DNA of 64,000 nt. Source: JANXQG01 sp964615095 (GTDB lineage Bacteria > Planctomycetota > Planctomycetia > Pirellulales > Thermoguttaceae). Shown here piece after piece: positions 16,778 to 24,896 of the stretch (within the stretch, counting starts at the first letter, position 1; every line of letters begins with the position of its first letter). Position numbers and translations under genes: made by a program. Location of the stretch: contig CAZTPX010000016.1 of assembly GCA_964615095.1 (NCBI GenBank), positions 39,316 through 103,315 on the forward strand, given 5' to 3'. The notes under the pieces were generated by a model. The model had not been told where the DNA came from. It saw nothing but the letters and a program-made list of their open reading frames with translations, and made no database searches.

Positions 16778-18082
16778 TTACCCCCCGACGGGCTGCGGCT
16801 TGAGCACGGCGAGGTGGGGCGACAACTGCCTCGCCGTCTGGCCCGCATCGAACCGCAGTTGCTGCCGGTCTTCCGATACCGATTCGGGACCGGAGCCAAG
16901 CTCTGAAAGTAGAGTAGGTAGGCGCTCGGCCAGCGCCAGGGCCTCTGCCGATTTACCCTGTTTGCGATAAAGATTGTAGAGCTGATGAATCAAGCGCAGC
17001 GAATTCGGCTGCCCCGCCAGGGCAGTCTCCAGCACATCGCGGGCCTCTTCGTTGCGCTGCCGGGCCTGCAAGGCAAGCCCCAGGCAAGCGGCGGCGATTT
17101 CCCGGGTTTCGCACAAGTGCCACACGGCTGGCGTGATTCGGCCGAAGCGGACGGCCGCCTCGAACGCCCGGATCGCCAGGTCGAGCCGCTGGCGGACCAG
17201 CATGTAGTTGCCCAAGGCCAGCAAAAGTTGCACGTCGAAAGGGAAGTCCTCCAGCGAGTCGAGACATGCCGTCAACTGGTTGGCATGGCGTTGCGGATCG
17301 TCGTCGAAGGTTGTCAAAAGTCCATAAAAAGCCTCCAGCCGTTGGGCTGAGTCGCGCGGCGACGTTTCGATGGCCCGCTGCAACATCTCGCGGGCCTGTT
17401 CTTGATTGCCCAGGATACCGTGGGCCTGACCGGCAGCCAGCAATAACCGCGGCGCCCAGTCTCCGGCAGCGTCCGCCTCTGCGCTGGCCAAGGCCAAGTC
17501 GCGTTGGGCCTTGGCCATGAGCCGCTGGGGGTCGTGCTGACGCGGGTGGCGGACTATCCGGCAGGGGGCCTCGGCGGTTTGGAAGCCGGCCGCACGGAGC
17601 GATTCACTCAACGATTCGCGGACCCGGCCGGAAAACCGCAGATCCGCGCGGGTCGGAAGCAACCTGACTTGCAGGCATTGCTCGGCCGAAGCCGAATCTT
17701 CGCGCGGGGGCACTTCCACCCAGAGTAAGTATGCGCATGCAGGGTTAGCTTGTCCGTCCAGGAAACGTCGAAGCTCGGCCGTATCTTGCGGCCGGATCTG
17801 TTCACCGGCATCAAGCCAGAGCACCCAGTTACCGGTTACGAAACTGAGGCAGTGATTTCGAGCCGCGGAGAAGTCGTTTTCCCAAGGAGCACAGTGAACT
17901 TTCGCGCCAAGCTGGGTGGCCCGTTCCACAGTCCGGTCCGTGGACCCCGTGTCCAAGACCACGATCTCATCAGCGATCTGGCCGACGCTTTCCATTGATG
18001 CGGCAAGCACGTCCTGTTCATCCCGGACGATCATCGCCACGGAGAGGCGGGGCCGCGACAGCGATTCAGCGAGAATTTTCAT
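16778..18082 (-). CDS. Family 2 glycosyltransferase with TPR tail
   Basis: 434 residues. GT-A fold at about 14-230: LSVAMIVRDEQDVL, IVVLDTGSTDRTVE, CAPWENDFSAARNHCL and WVLWLDAGEQI (the position of the metal-binding Asp motif). From about 225 to 420 there are TPR-like helical repeats (LLLAAGQAHGILGNQEQA, ALGNYMLVRQRLDLAIRAF). This SPBc2-like class transfers sugars to protein or cell-surface acceptors in the cytoplasm. A Shine-Dalgarno AAGGGTGG precedes the ATG. No other cell-surface genes lie beside it, so the acceptor is unknown. Confidence 0.85.
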   Translation of the reverse strand: MKILAESLSRPRLSVAMIVRDEQDVLAASMESVGQIADEIVVLDTGSTDRTVERATQLGAKVHCAPWENDFSAARNHCLSFVTGNWVLWLDAGEQIRPQDTAELRRFLDGQANPACAYLLWVEVPPREDSASAEQCLQVRLLPTRADLRFSGRVRESLSESLRAAGFQTAEAPCRIVRHPRQHDPQRLMAKAQRDLALASAEADAAGDWAPRLLLAAGQAHGILGNQEQAREMLQRAIETSPRDSAQRLEAFYGLLTTFDDDPQRHANQLTACLDSLEDFPFDVQLLLALGNYMLVRQRLDLAIRAFEAAVRFGRITPAVWHLCETREIAAACLGLALQARQRNEEARDVLETALAGQPNSLRLIHQLYNLYRKQGKSAEALALAERLPTLLSELGSGPESVSEDRQQLRFDAGQTARQLSPHLAVLKPQPVGG

Positions 18083-18514
18083 ATGCCACCCTTGGCAACT
18101 TCAGGACTTGCGAAAAGTTTCCCTTCGTCGTCCGGCAATCGGGTGAAAAAAGAAACAGTTCCTCCACTCCCCCACAGACTGTACCGTGAGATAGGAAGCG
18201 ATTAAATAGCGATTTGCAAAAATCACATACTCATATGAGGGGTTTTACACACATCTGGCAGCTATTTTTGGTTTTTTGCGCATTTTTCTCAAGCGGCCCC
18301 TTGCCCAAAGGGCTTCGCGCCGTACCATGATTGTGCCGCAAGCAGGAGGAATGACGCGACTGGCTACCCGGGGACCCATGCAGCCCGGCAACAGCCTCAA
18401 GTACCTGTGGAGGACGAGTCCGTAGGATGGACTTTAGTCCTTCAGTAGTCCGTAGGACGGACTTCAGTCCGTCGATTGACATAAGTTTGCATGGTTGGAA
18501 AAGGAATGCAGCAA
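18083..18514. other. Intergenic region before the superoxide dismutase gene
   Basis: No gene is supported. It separates divergent genes (glycosyltransferase minus, dismutase plus), so it should hold two promoters. It contains an AT-rich stretch at about 18190-18290 and the tandem palindromes at 18418-18473 just upstream of the dismutase. Confidence 0.6.
18418..18473. repeat. Tandem 23-bp repeats containing an 18-bp palindrome (family C)
   Basis: gtccgtaggatggactttag and onward at 18418-18440 is repeated with two changes at 18448-18470, a 30-base period. In the second copy, GACGGACTTCAGTCCGTC (18456-18473) is a perfect hairpin with 8-bp arms. It ends about 40 bases before the dismutase start, so it will be near or in its leader. 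Confidence 0.85.
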
Positions 18515-19243
18515 ATGGAACGACGCAAGTTTTTGGCCGGCTCCCTGGCTGCCGGCGTGGGAGTGGTTCTGGGTGGTTCCGCTCTACAAGGCCAGACAAA
18601 CGATCCATCGAAACCCCCTGTACGACGACGAAAAGGAGATCCCAAGATGAGTTTCAAACAACCCGAATTGCCGTATGCCTTGGATGCATTGCAGCCCTTC
18701 CTAAAGAAAGAGCAGATGGACTACCATTACAACAAGCATCAGGCCGCCTATTTCAAGAACCTTAACGGCCTGCTGGAGGGCAAACCGGAAGCCAACTCTC
18801 CGTTAAAGGAAGTGATTGTTGCCGCGGCGCCGGCAAGCCCGATTTTCAACAACTCCGCCCAGGCATGGAACCACGATTTCTTCTGGCACTGCATGTCGCC
18901 TACGGGCGGCGGCGATCCCCAGGGTGATCTGCTGAAGGCCATCGATCGCGATTTCGGCGGCTACGACAAGTTCAAGCAGGCATTTTCCGACAAGGCCGCC
19001 AAACTGTTCGGTTCGGGCTGGGCTTGGCTGGCGGTGGACAAGCAGGGCAAGCTGGAGATCATGCCCTTGAGCAATGCCGACACGCCGCTCAAGCACGGTT
19101 GTACGCCGATCCTCACGCTCGACGTCTGGGAGCATGCCTACTACATCGATTACCGCAACCGGCGGCCGGATTTCATCGCGGGCTTCTGGACGAAAGTCAA
19201 TTGGGATTTCGCTGCCAAGAACCTGGATGACTCGACGAAGTAA
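18515..19243 (+). CDS. Superoxide dismutase (Fe/Mn family), probably Tat-exported
   Basis: 242 residues from ATG 18515, nine bases after an AAAAGGA site; in-frame ATGs at 18491 and 18506 are too close to that site. The N-terminus MERRKFLAGSLAAGVGVVLGG has a twin-arginine motif and hydrophobic core, so the mature enzyme is probably periplasmic. The catalytic domain has the four metal ligands: the first His in MDYHYNKHQAAYFKN, the second in WNHDFFWH, and Asp and His in LDVWEHAYYIDYRNRRPDF. WNHDFFWH and GSGWAWL are closer to the iron type, but the metal cannot be assigned by eye. A terminator follows 30 bases downstream, so the gene is transcribed alone. Confidence 0.92.
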   Translation: MERRKFLAGSLAAGVGVVLGGSALQGQTNDPSKPPVRRRKGDPKMSFKQPELPYALDALQPFLKKEQMDYHYNKHQAAYFKNLNGLLEGKPEANSPLKEVIVAAAPASPIFNNSAQAWNHDFFWHCMSPTGGGDPQGDLLKAIDRDFGGYDKFKQAFSDKAAKLFGSGWAWLAVDKQGKLEIMPLSNADTPLKHGCTPILTLDVWEHAYYIDYRNRRPDFIAGFWTKVNWDFAAKNLDDSTK

Positions 19244-19274
19244 GTCGTCTTGATCCCGACTGGAAACTGACGCA

Positions 19275-19303
19275 GCCGCGGCCCGCAAAGCCGCGGCTTT
19301 TTT
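19275..19303 (+). terminator. Rho-independent terminator after superoxide dismutase
   Basis: GCCGCGGC at 19275-19282 pairs with GCCGCGGC at 19290-19297, with a 7-nt loop, followed by TTTTTT. It has the expected position and form for ending the dismutase transcript. Confidence 0.9.
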
Positions 19304-19467
19304 GTTTGCGCGCAAAAAAAGAGCCGAACCTGAAAACAGGTTCGGCGGAGTTTAATTCGGACGCTTCGGCCCGACTAACAGGGCAAGTCGTAGCTGAGCG
19401 CGGGTCGTTCCCAGGGCAGCCCACCGCTAGAAAACCAGCGGAGGTTGCCCTGGGCCCTGGTCCGGTT

Positions 19468-20247
19468 TTACTTGGTTGGGGCCGGGGCAACCGGTGCAGC
19501 CGGAGCCGGAGCCTTGGGGGCCGCCGGAGCCATAGCGGGGGCCGGCGGAGCCGGAGCGGGTGCCGGGGCAGCCGACGGCGACGTCACGGGGGCGGCCGGA
19601 GCCGGACCCGCACAACCGCAAGCCGATGGCGCACAGGCACTGCAGGCCGGGGCGCAGGCGCTACAAGCCGAAACGGCACAGCAGCGACGGCAGCGACGAT
19701 GACGCGGACGGCAGCTCACTGGAGCACACGACTCGCAGCAAGAAGCCGGAGCGGCACAAGCGACCGGAGCGCAAGGCGCCGGGGCGGGAGCCGCACACGG
19801 GGCCGGAGCCGCACAGGGGGCGGGAGCCGCACACGGAGCGCAGGCCGCCGGAGCACAGCAAGGCGCCGGGCAACAGCTCTTGTGGCAGCGACGCTCACGC
19901 AGACGCTCCAACAGACACGGATGGCAGCTCTTGGGCGCACAGGCCGGCTCACAAGCGCACGGGGCGCAAGCGGCCGGAGCGGCACAAGGGGCCGGTGCCG
20001 CACAAGGAGCACAAGCGGCCGGAGCGCAGCAAGGCGCCGGGCAGCAGCTCTTGTGACAACGAGCATGCAGACGCTCCAAAAGCCGCGGATGGCAGCTTGC
20101 CGGAGCAGGTGAACAACAAGCGGCGGGAGCCGCACAGGCAGCCGGAGCGCAGGCATCGCCTGCCACCGCCAGGTTGACGCCGCCCATCAGGACGATGCCA
20201 AGCACCGCAACAAACAATGCGGCGCAAAGAACACAGGTGCGATTCAT
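19468..20247 (-). CDS. Secreted Cys/Pro/Ala-rich repeat protein
   Basis: 259 residues. A signal peptide (LFVAVLGIVLMGGVNLAVAG) precedes a mature part holding about 43 Cys, mostly in APCAAPAPCAAPA-type runs. Two long units share the order CHP-LLERL, an Arg-rich patch, CHKSCCPAPCCAPAACAPC and CAAPAPC (about residues 52-95 and 105-150). The last 55 residues are Pro/Ala-rich without Cys. No known domain is seen. Planctomycete envelopes have been described as proteinaceous and rich in Cys and Pro, so a disulfide-linked envelope component is a reasonable guess but unproven. Confidence 0.75.
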   Translation of the reverse strand: MNRTCVLCAALFVAVLGIVLMGGVNLAVAGDACAPAACAAPAACCSPAPASCHPRLLERLHARCHKSCCPAPCCAPAACAPCAAPAPCAAPAACAPCACEPACAPKSCHPCLLERLRERRCHKSCCPAPCCAPAACAPCAAPAPCAAPAPCAAPAPAPCAPVACAAPASCCESCAPVSCRPRHRRCRRCCAVSACSACAPACSACAPSACGCAGPAPAAPVTSPSAAPAPAPAPPAPAMAPAAPKAPAPAAPVAPAPTK

Positions 20248-20773
20248 TCGAGAAACCTCCTACTTAACAGGTACCGTAGCGTTTAATACTCGCACTAACG
20301 CCGTCACTGGTTCTCCCGTTCCCGGCCCTGACGGCTTCAACCGGAAACAGACGGTAGTTCTTGCTGTGACCCAGATTCTTACCGGCCCTTACTGCCCTGT
20401 TCAAGCGGCAAACCGGTCAAACTCCTGGTTTCGAAGACACAGCATTGAACCATAAGCTAGCATAGCTGCCACAGATGTCAACCGGGGAGACCGCAGAAAA
20501 TAACCGTCTTGGGTCAACTCGGCTGTCTGGGGACACTCTACCATAGTTACGGAAGTTTACACCACGTTTCGTAATTCACAAGTACCCTCCAACAAAAAAA
20601 GAGGCATCTCGGCGAGATGGCCTCTTTGAAAAAAATGTCTAAGTTACTTCTATAAAGACATTTACGACGCGTCGTGTAATCTTTTACCTAAAAGGAAAAA
20701 GTTTCTCATTTCCCCACACAAATAGGGGAAAGACACGCTCGCTCGTAAGACTTTTCCTTAGGAGTGCCTCCGG
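20248..20773. other. Intergenic region upstream of the Cys-rich protein
   Basis: No gene is supported. The left half must carry the promoter and leader of the Cys-rich protein. The right half carries the terminator of the lipoprotein gene (20594-20627) and an AT-rich stretch at about 20640-20710 with no other recognisable feature. Confidence 0.6.
20594..20627 (-). terminator. Rho-independent terminator of the lipoprotein genes
   Basis: Read on the minus strand, AGAGGCCATCTCGCCGAGATG and CCTCT form a stem with a 3-nt loop, followed by seven T. It lies about 150 bases after the stop of the lipoprotein gene at 20774. Confidence 0.85.
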
Positions 20774-21406
20774 TTAACGGCGAAATGCGTCCTGAGGTTT
20801 TTTTTCGGCCGGGACAGAATTTTCCGCGTCGGCAGATTGAATTGTTGCCTGTTTTGCCCTTCGCGCGATCTCCTCTTTCAACCACGTCTGCTTCTTGGCC
20901 ATGTCCTCAAGATCCTCGAAATTCAGCAGCAGAGGATCTTCGCCCTCGAAGACATAAGCGGCGAACGCGGCCACGCGCCAGCCTTCGGGCTCCAGGCGGC
21001 ACACCAAGATAGCCCTGTCGCTGCGCGGCTTGCCCGTTTCGTCGAGATCGATCCACTTGGTTGGCACGTGGGCGATTTCATGTCCGGGCGTGGGATAAGT
21101 GGCCTCTTCAACTTCGATTTTCGCGCTCTCGCTGGGTGGCGGCGCCACACATTTACCGCTGGCCTCAGCCTTCTGGCGGGCAACTTTCGAAAGGAGCTTG
21201 GTCGCCGCGTCGTTGTCGCCTTTGCGAAGGGCCTCGAGAAAGCAGGTGACCACCGTCTTTACATCTTGTGGTGGCGCGGTCGTCGCCGAAGCGGCCCCGT
21301 TCGCCCCGGCGGGCGGAGCCTGCGTAGCGCCCTGATCGGCCGACTTGCCACAGCCGAACGCCAGCAAGCAGATTGCCATCCACCCCAAAACGCTGAATCT
21401 TGACAT
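20774..21406 (-). CDS. Lipoprotein, NTF2/DUF4878-like, paralogue 1
   Basis: 210 residues from ATG 21406, which follows a very strong site, GGGAGGAGAGATATA. The signal peptide ends in the lipobox LLAFGCGK, so the protein should be lipid-anchored. After a short Ala/Pro linker, the domain begins VVTCFLEALRKGDNDAATKLLSKVARQ, typical of small cone-shaped NTF2/DUF4878-type folds, and ends WRVAAFAAYVFEGEDPLLLNF followed by a charged helix. The binding target is not known. It lies 76 bases after its paralogue in the same direction, probably as an operon. Confidence 0.75.
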   Translation of the reverse strand: MSRFSVLGWMAICLLAFGCGKSADQGATQAPPAGANGAASATTAPPQDVKTVVTCFLEALRKGDNDAATKLLSKVARQKAEASGKCVAPPPSESAKIEVEEATYPTPGHEIAHVPTKWIDLDETGKPRSDRAILVCRLEPEGWRVAAFAAYVFEGEDPLLLNFEDLEDMAKKQTWLKEEIARRAKQATIQSADAENSVPAEKKPQDAFRR

Positions 21407-21482
21407 TATATCTCTCCTCCCACATTCTCCAGTCAATAAGAAAGGTGGCGGAGTGTCGCAAGAATCGCGTTGCGGGTCAAGG

Positions 21483-22175
21483 TCAGTGTGGAGATGAAGA
21501 GGCCGCTTGCTTTTCGCGTCGGACGAGTTCCTCCCTGAGCCACTGCTGTTTCTTCGCCAAGTCATCCAGGTCTTCAAAATTCAAGAACAACGGATCTTCA
21601 CCTTCGAATACATACGCCGCAAACCCGGCAACTCGCCACCCGTCCGACTCCAAGCGGCAAGTCAACGTGGCCTTGTCCGTCCACAGTTTGCCCTTTTCGT
21701 CCAGATCTATCCAACGGATCGACACTTGCGCGGTCTTGTGGTCCGGCGAGGGATATGAGGCATTGTCAACTTCGATCTTCACGTTTTCATCGGCCGGTGG
21801 AGCGATGGCCCGCCCGCTTTCCTCGGTCTTCTGGCGGGCAAGTTTCGTTAACAGTTCGGCCGCTGCATCGCTATTTCCTTTGCGCAATGCGTCAAGAAAG
21901 CGGGTCACGACTGCTTTCGGGTCTGGCGGCCGGCTAGTCGGCACAGCCCCAGCCGCTTGCGGTGCAGTGCGCGGCACGGCCGTCCTATGCCGTCGGCGCC
22001 ACTTCAATCTGCCATGCCAGCGCGGGAAGACGGCTGGCATGGTCGATACAGCACAGGCCGCATCTGACGCCGCGGCTGGCGTGGCCAGTTCGGCGCTGTA
22101 AGCGGTAGACTTGTTGCATCCCAATGCCAACGAGATCATTGCGACGCATCCCAAAATGCTCGACCCTAACAACAT
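21483..22175 (-). CDS. Lipoprotein, NTF2/DUF4878-like, paralogue 2
   Basis: 230 residues from ATG 22175, preceded by GGAGGGAAACT. The lipobox is ISLALGCNKS. The domain is clearly paralogous to the downstream gene: VVTRFLDALRKGNSDAAAELLTKLARQ here versus VVTCFLEALRKGDNDAATKLLSKVARQ there, and both end with AYVFEGEDPLxLNFEDL. The linker after the lipobox is longer and Arg-rich (RWHGRLKWRRRHR). Tandem duplication is the likely origin. No function is assignable. Confidence 0.75.
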   Translation of the reverse strand: MLLGSSILGCVAMISLALGCNKSTAYSAELATPAAASDAACAVSTMPAVFPRWHGRLKWRRRHRTAVPRTAPQAAGAVPTSRPPDPKAVVTRFLDALRKGNSDAAAELLTKLARQKTEESGRAIAPPADENVKIEVDNASYPSPDHKTAQVSIRWIDLDEKGKLWTDKATLTCRLESDGWRVAGFAAYVFEGEDPLFLNFEDLDDLAKKQQWLREELVRREKQAASSSPH

Positions 22176-22328
22176 AGTTTCCCTCCTGGAAGAATCGAAA
22201 TTCGTAAGGGCGAAGTTTATCGCCACCAAGGGCACTTGAATCACCCCCCAGAATGTGGTAAAATTGCTCTTCGTTCGGTGCCGAAAATTAGTTTGGCAAC
22301 ATCGTCTTAGCGGGTCAACGTCAGTCTT

Positions 22329-23267
22329 ATGTCGCACGCTTCCCAAGCTTGGTTTCTTACAGGTCCCACAGCCGTCGGAAAAACGGCCGTCGGGCTGGCG
22401 CTTGCCGAAAAGATCGATGCGGAAATCATTTCCATGGACTCCATGGCTGTCTACCGCGGGATGGATATCGGGACGGCAAAACCGACGGCCGAGCAACGTG
22501 AACAAATTCGCCATCACCTGATCGATGTCGTGGCCCCGCATGAGGATTTCAGCTTGGCCCGCTATCTGGAAATGGCCGACGCCGCTGCCGTCGAGATCCG
22601 GTCGCGGGGACGCCAAGTGTTGTTTGTCGGCGGGACACCACTCTACTTGAAAGGACTGTTGCGGGGGATCTTTCAAGGACCGCCTGCCGACTGGCAGCTT
22701 CGCCATGATCTATTGGAAGAATCCAAATCGCACGCGCCGGGCTGGCTACACGGTCACCTCCAGGAGATTGACCCCGCAACGGCCGCACGGCTGCATGTCA
22801 ACGACCAGCGAAGAATCATCCGTGCCCTAGAGGTTTTTCATAAGACAGGCCACCCGATTAGCGAGTTGCAACAACAGTTTGAGTGGGGGCTGCCGGCCGA
22901 GGCGTGCCGAGTCTTCGTCATCGATCTCCCCAGAGCGGAACTTCAAGACCGCATTGAACGCCGCGTGGAAGCCATGTTTGCCGCAAGCTTGGTCGAGGAA
23001 GTCAGCCGGCTGCTTGCCGATCCGCTCGGGCTGAGCACCGCTGCCCGGCAGGCGGTCGGTTATGCCGAGGTTATCAACTATTACGGCGAAAAGCAGGATT
23101 TGGCAGCCACGGTGGAACTGGTGAAAATCCATACGCACCAGCTTGCCAAACGCCAGGCCACATGGTTCCGCAGCCTGAGCGAATGCCGCTATGTGCCTGT
23201 TGCCGGCGACCTGGCGCCAGAAATCGTGGCCCAGCAGGTTTTTGAGCTTGGCGGCGGCAGATCGTAG
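22329..23267 (+). CDS. miaA: tRNA dimethylallyltransferase
   Basis: 312 residues, usual for MiaA. It adds a dimethylallyl group to N6 of A37 in tRNAs reading UNN codons. P-loop GPTAVGKT at 12-19, SMDSMAVYRGMDIGTAKPT with catalytic D37, FVGGTPLYLKGLLRG, and the C-terminal ARQAVGYAEVINY and RQATWFRS motifs that contact tRNA. It is transcribed alone, divergent from the lipoproteins. The start ATG 22329 is the only sensible one. Confidence 0.96.
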   Translation: MSHASQAWFLTGPTAVGKTAVGLALAEKIDAEIISMDSMAVYRGMDIGTAKPTAEQREQIRHHLIDVVAPHEDFSLARYLEMADAAAVEIRSRGRQVLFVGGTPLYLKGLLRGIFQGPPADWQLRHDLLEESKSHAPGWLHGHLQEIDPATAARLHVNDQRRIIRALEVFHKTGHPISELQQQFEWGLPAEACRVFVIDLPRAELQDRIERRVEAMFAASLVEEVSRLLADPLGLSTAARQAVGYAEVINYYGEKQDLAATVELVKIHTHQLAKRQATWFRSLSECRYVPVAGDLAPEIVAQQVFELGGGRS

Positions 23268-23643
23268 GAAAGCTCCTCTCCTCTATATATAGGTACAGTT
23301 CACTGTGAAGCAGCTATACTTCACGCGGCCAGGAACGATACTAACCCGAAGCGCAAGCGAGGGCCACAATCTATTACTTCGCTTGCGCTTCGGGCAAAGG
23401 GAATATCGCAGCCAACTCCGGCACGATTTTGCCCGTCTTGCCGGCTCTATCGCAAGTTCGCCGACACCCGCCGGTCGCAACGTTTCTGACCGCTTGCAGA
23501 ACGCTCGCGTGATCCCCAATGTCTAAGAGCGTCCAGAAGAAATGACGAAGTGCTGCGTTGTCGAGGGTGGCTGGAGGATCGCCGACCATGAGTACATGGT
23601 GCCCGTATGCCCCAGCCACCCCATTCATTTCTTCCGTACGCTT
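23268..23643. other. Non-coding stretch after miaA with a family B palindrome
   Basis: No gene is supported. The only structured feature is the palindrome at 23341-23394. Short open frames across it merely read through the repeat (they contain LTRSASEG, the usual translation of this family). Confidence 0.55.
23341..23394. repeat. Palindromic repeat family B, copy 1
   Basis: ctaacccgaagcgcaagcga at 23341 onward pairs with ttcgcttgcgcttcggg at 23378-23394. Copies 2 and 3 are at 47471-47530 and 57468-57514. In all three the arms carry CCCGAAGCG...AAGCGAGGG and its complement. Confidence 0.85.
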
Positions 23644-24065
23644 TTACAGCCAGAACCCCTTCCGTTCTGCCTTCTCCTCTGGCGGCTTCTCGATCGCGTC
23701 GAGGATCGCCACGATGTCGGCAAAATACTCCTGCAATTTCGTGGCATCCGGGGCCGTGGGGCTTGAAGCGGTCAATTCCGCTAGGTAATCTTGCCCGTCG
23801 CTCAGCGCCTTTTCAAGATCGGCAACGCCCCATGGCTCGACTGCTGTAGAAGCAAAGCCAATCCCTCCAGAAAAGCGATGACCGTCGCCAAGTGCGTTGC
23901 CAATGATCTCGGTTTCAGACGGCCGAGGTCTTTCTTCGTTCCCAAAAGGTGTCGAAGTTCCTTGATAACGTCCGGGATTGTCGGCAGGGATTCTGCCGCT
24001 GATCGCGAGCGCCTCCTGCCCGAAGCCAAAGCTGCCTGTGGTGGCATGCTTCCAAAGAACTCTCA
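23644..24065 (-). pseudogene. Coding remnant of unknown family without a start
   Basis: One minus-strand frame is open for about 140 codons and reads like real protein (ISGRIPADNPGRYQGTSTPF, EPWGVADLEKALSDGQDYL, LQEYFADIVAILDAIEKPP, ending ERKGFWL). It has no ATG, and its 5' end runs into the palindrome at 24066. It is probably the 3' part of a gene cut by a repeat or deletion. The family was not recognised. Confidence 0.4.
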
Positions 24066-24126
24066 GTAGGTCAGGCTCTCTAGCCTGACTTTGTCCGCCA
24101 CGGTCAGCCTGGAAAGGCTAACCTAC
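24066..24126. repeat. Palindromic repeat (family D) with 24-bp arms
   Basis: GTAGGTCAGGCTCTCTAGCC and onward (24066-24089) is the imperfect reverse complement of 24103-24126 (GTAGGTTAGCCTTTCCAGGC when inverted). Each arm is itself partly palindromic (CAGGCT...AGCCTG). It sits exactly between two gene remnants. Confidence 0.85.
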
Positions 24127-24133
24127 GACGTTT

Positions 24134-24370
24134 CTAACATCTTGGGGTGGTTGTTAGTTTTAGATCCCGCAAAGTTTGAGCGAGCAGCTCCAGCGGACCC
24201 TTGAGACGGGCAACCGCTTCGGGAGTCCATCGGGCCGGTTCGATACCCTCGACAATAAGCTGCACGCCGTCGAGCACCGGCATGTGCAAAGCCAATTGAG
24301 GCATAGACGCATCGTCCGCGGCGGCCAAATTATCGAGAATGACCTTTCCCTTCTGGGAGCGACCGCTCAC
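24134..24370 (-). pseudogene. Short coding remnant, unknown family
   Basis: About 78 codons with protein-like composition (NLAAADDASMPQLALHMPVL, IVEGIEPARWTPEAVARLKG). The stop lies eight bases from the family D palindrome. Its 5' end overlaps the opposite-strand remnant at 24339. It could be an upstream piece of the 23644-24065 remnant or a separate gene. Not recognised. Confidence 0.3.
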
Positions 24371-24866
24371 GCTCGACTCGGAAGTGAGCGCGCTCCGATC
24401 CCGCTTCTACGGTTTTTACCTGCTTTCCTGCGAAGACATCAGCATGAAGCCGCAATTTGCCGACGGCGAGTTGGCCGACCCGCCGGCCGCGAAGCAAGCG
24501 GCGATGGACTGGCTCGGTAATCTGGCAGACAACGCCGACCTCCGCTGCGACACGCGAGTTTGTGTGCCGATCTTCGTCGATCTGCTCCACGGCAAGACGC
24601 GCATCTGGGCCACGCTCGGCGTACGTCTCGCGCATCTGGAGGCATCCTACTCCCGGCCGCCGCGCCTGCGTCCCAAGGGCCGCGGCGAGTCCTGGACCGA
24701 AGTCACGTCGGAACAGCTCGGAAACAGCCGCTACGTGATCCCGGTCGACGAGTTCGCCGAGATCGAACTCGCCGGCTCCGCCGCCCTGACGCGAGCAGAA
24801 CTTCGCGACGCCTACGAACGCTATAAGACGAGGAAAGAGATCGTCCGCGGACTGAGCGGAAGGTAG
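24339..24866 (+). pseudogene. C-terminal fragment of an unrecognised protein
   Basis: Open for 175 codons. Protein-like sequence starts near FYGFYLLSCEDISMKPQF and continues through DTRVCVPIFVDLLHGKTRIW, LGVRLAHLEASYSRPPRLR and RYVIPVDEFAEIELAGSAAL to a natural stop. The first 15 or so codons mirror the opposite remnant and are probably not original. It looks like the conserved C-terminus of a larger protein that lost its 5' part. No family name can be given. It converges on the DUF4838 gene with 30 bases between stops. Confidence 0.4.
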
Positions 24867-24896
24867 CAGAGATCCACCGAAGCGGCTGGGATCTTA

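Noticed and set aside
19468..20247. Repeat-rich DNA in the Cys-rich gene as a candidate array
   Set aside because: The repeats are codon-periodic and in frame with a signal peptide, so they are protein repeats.
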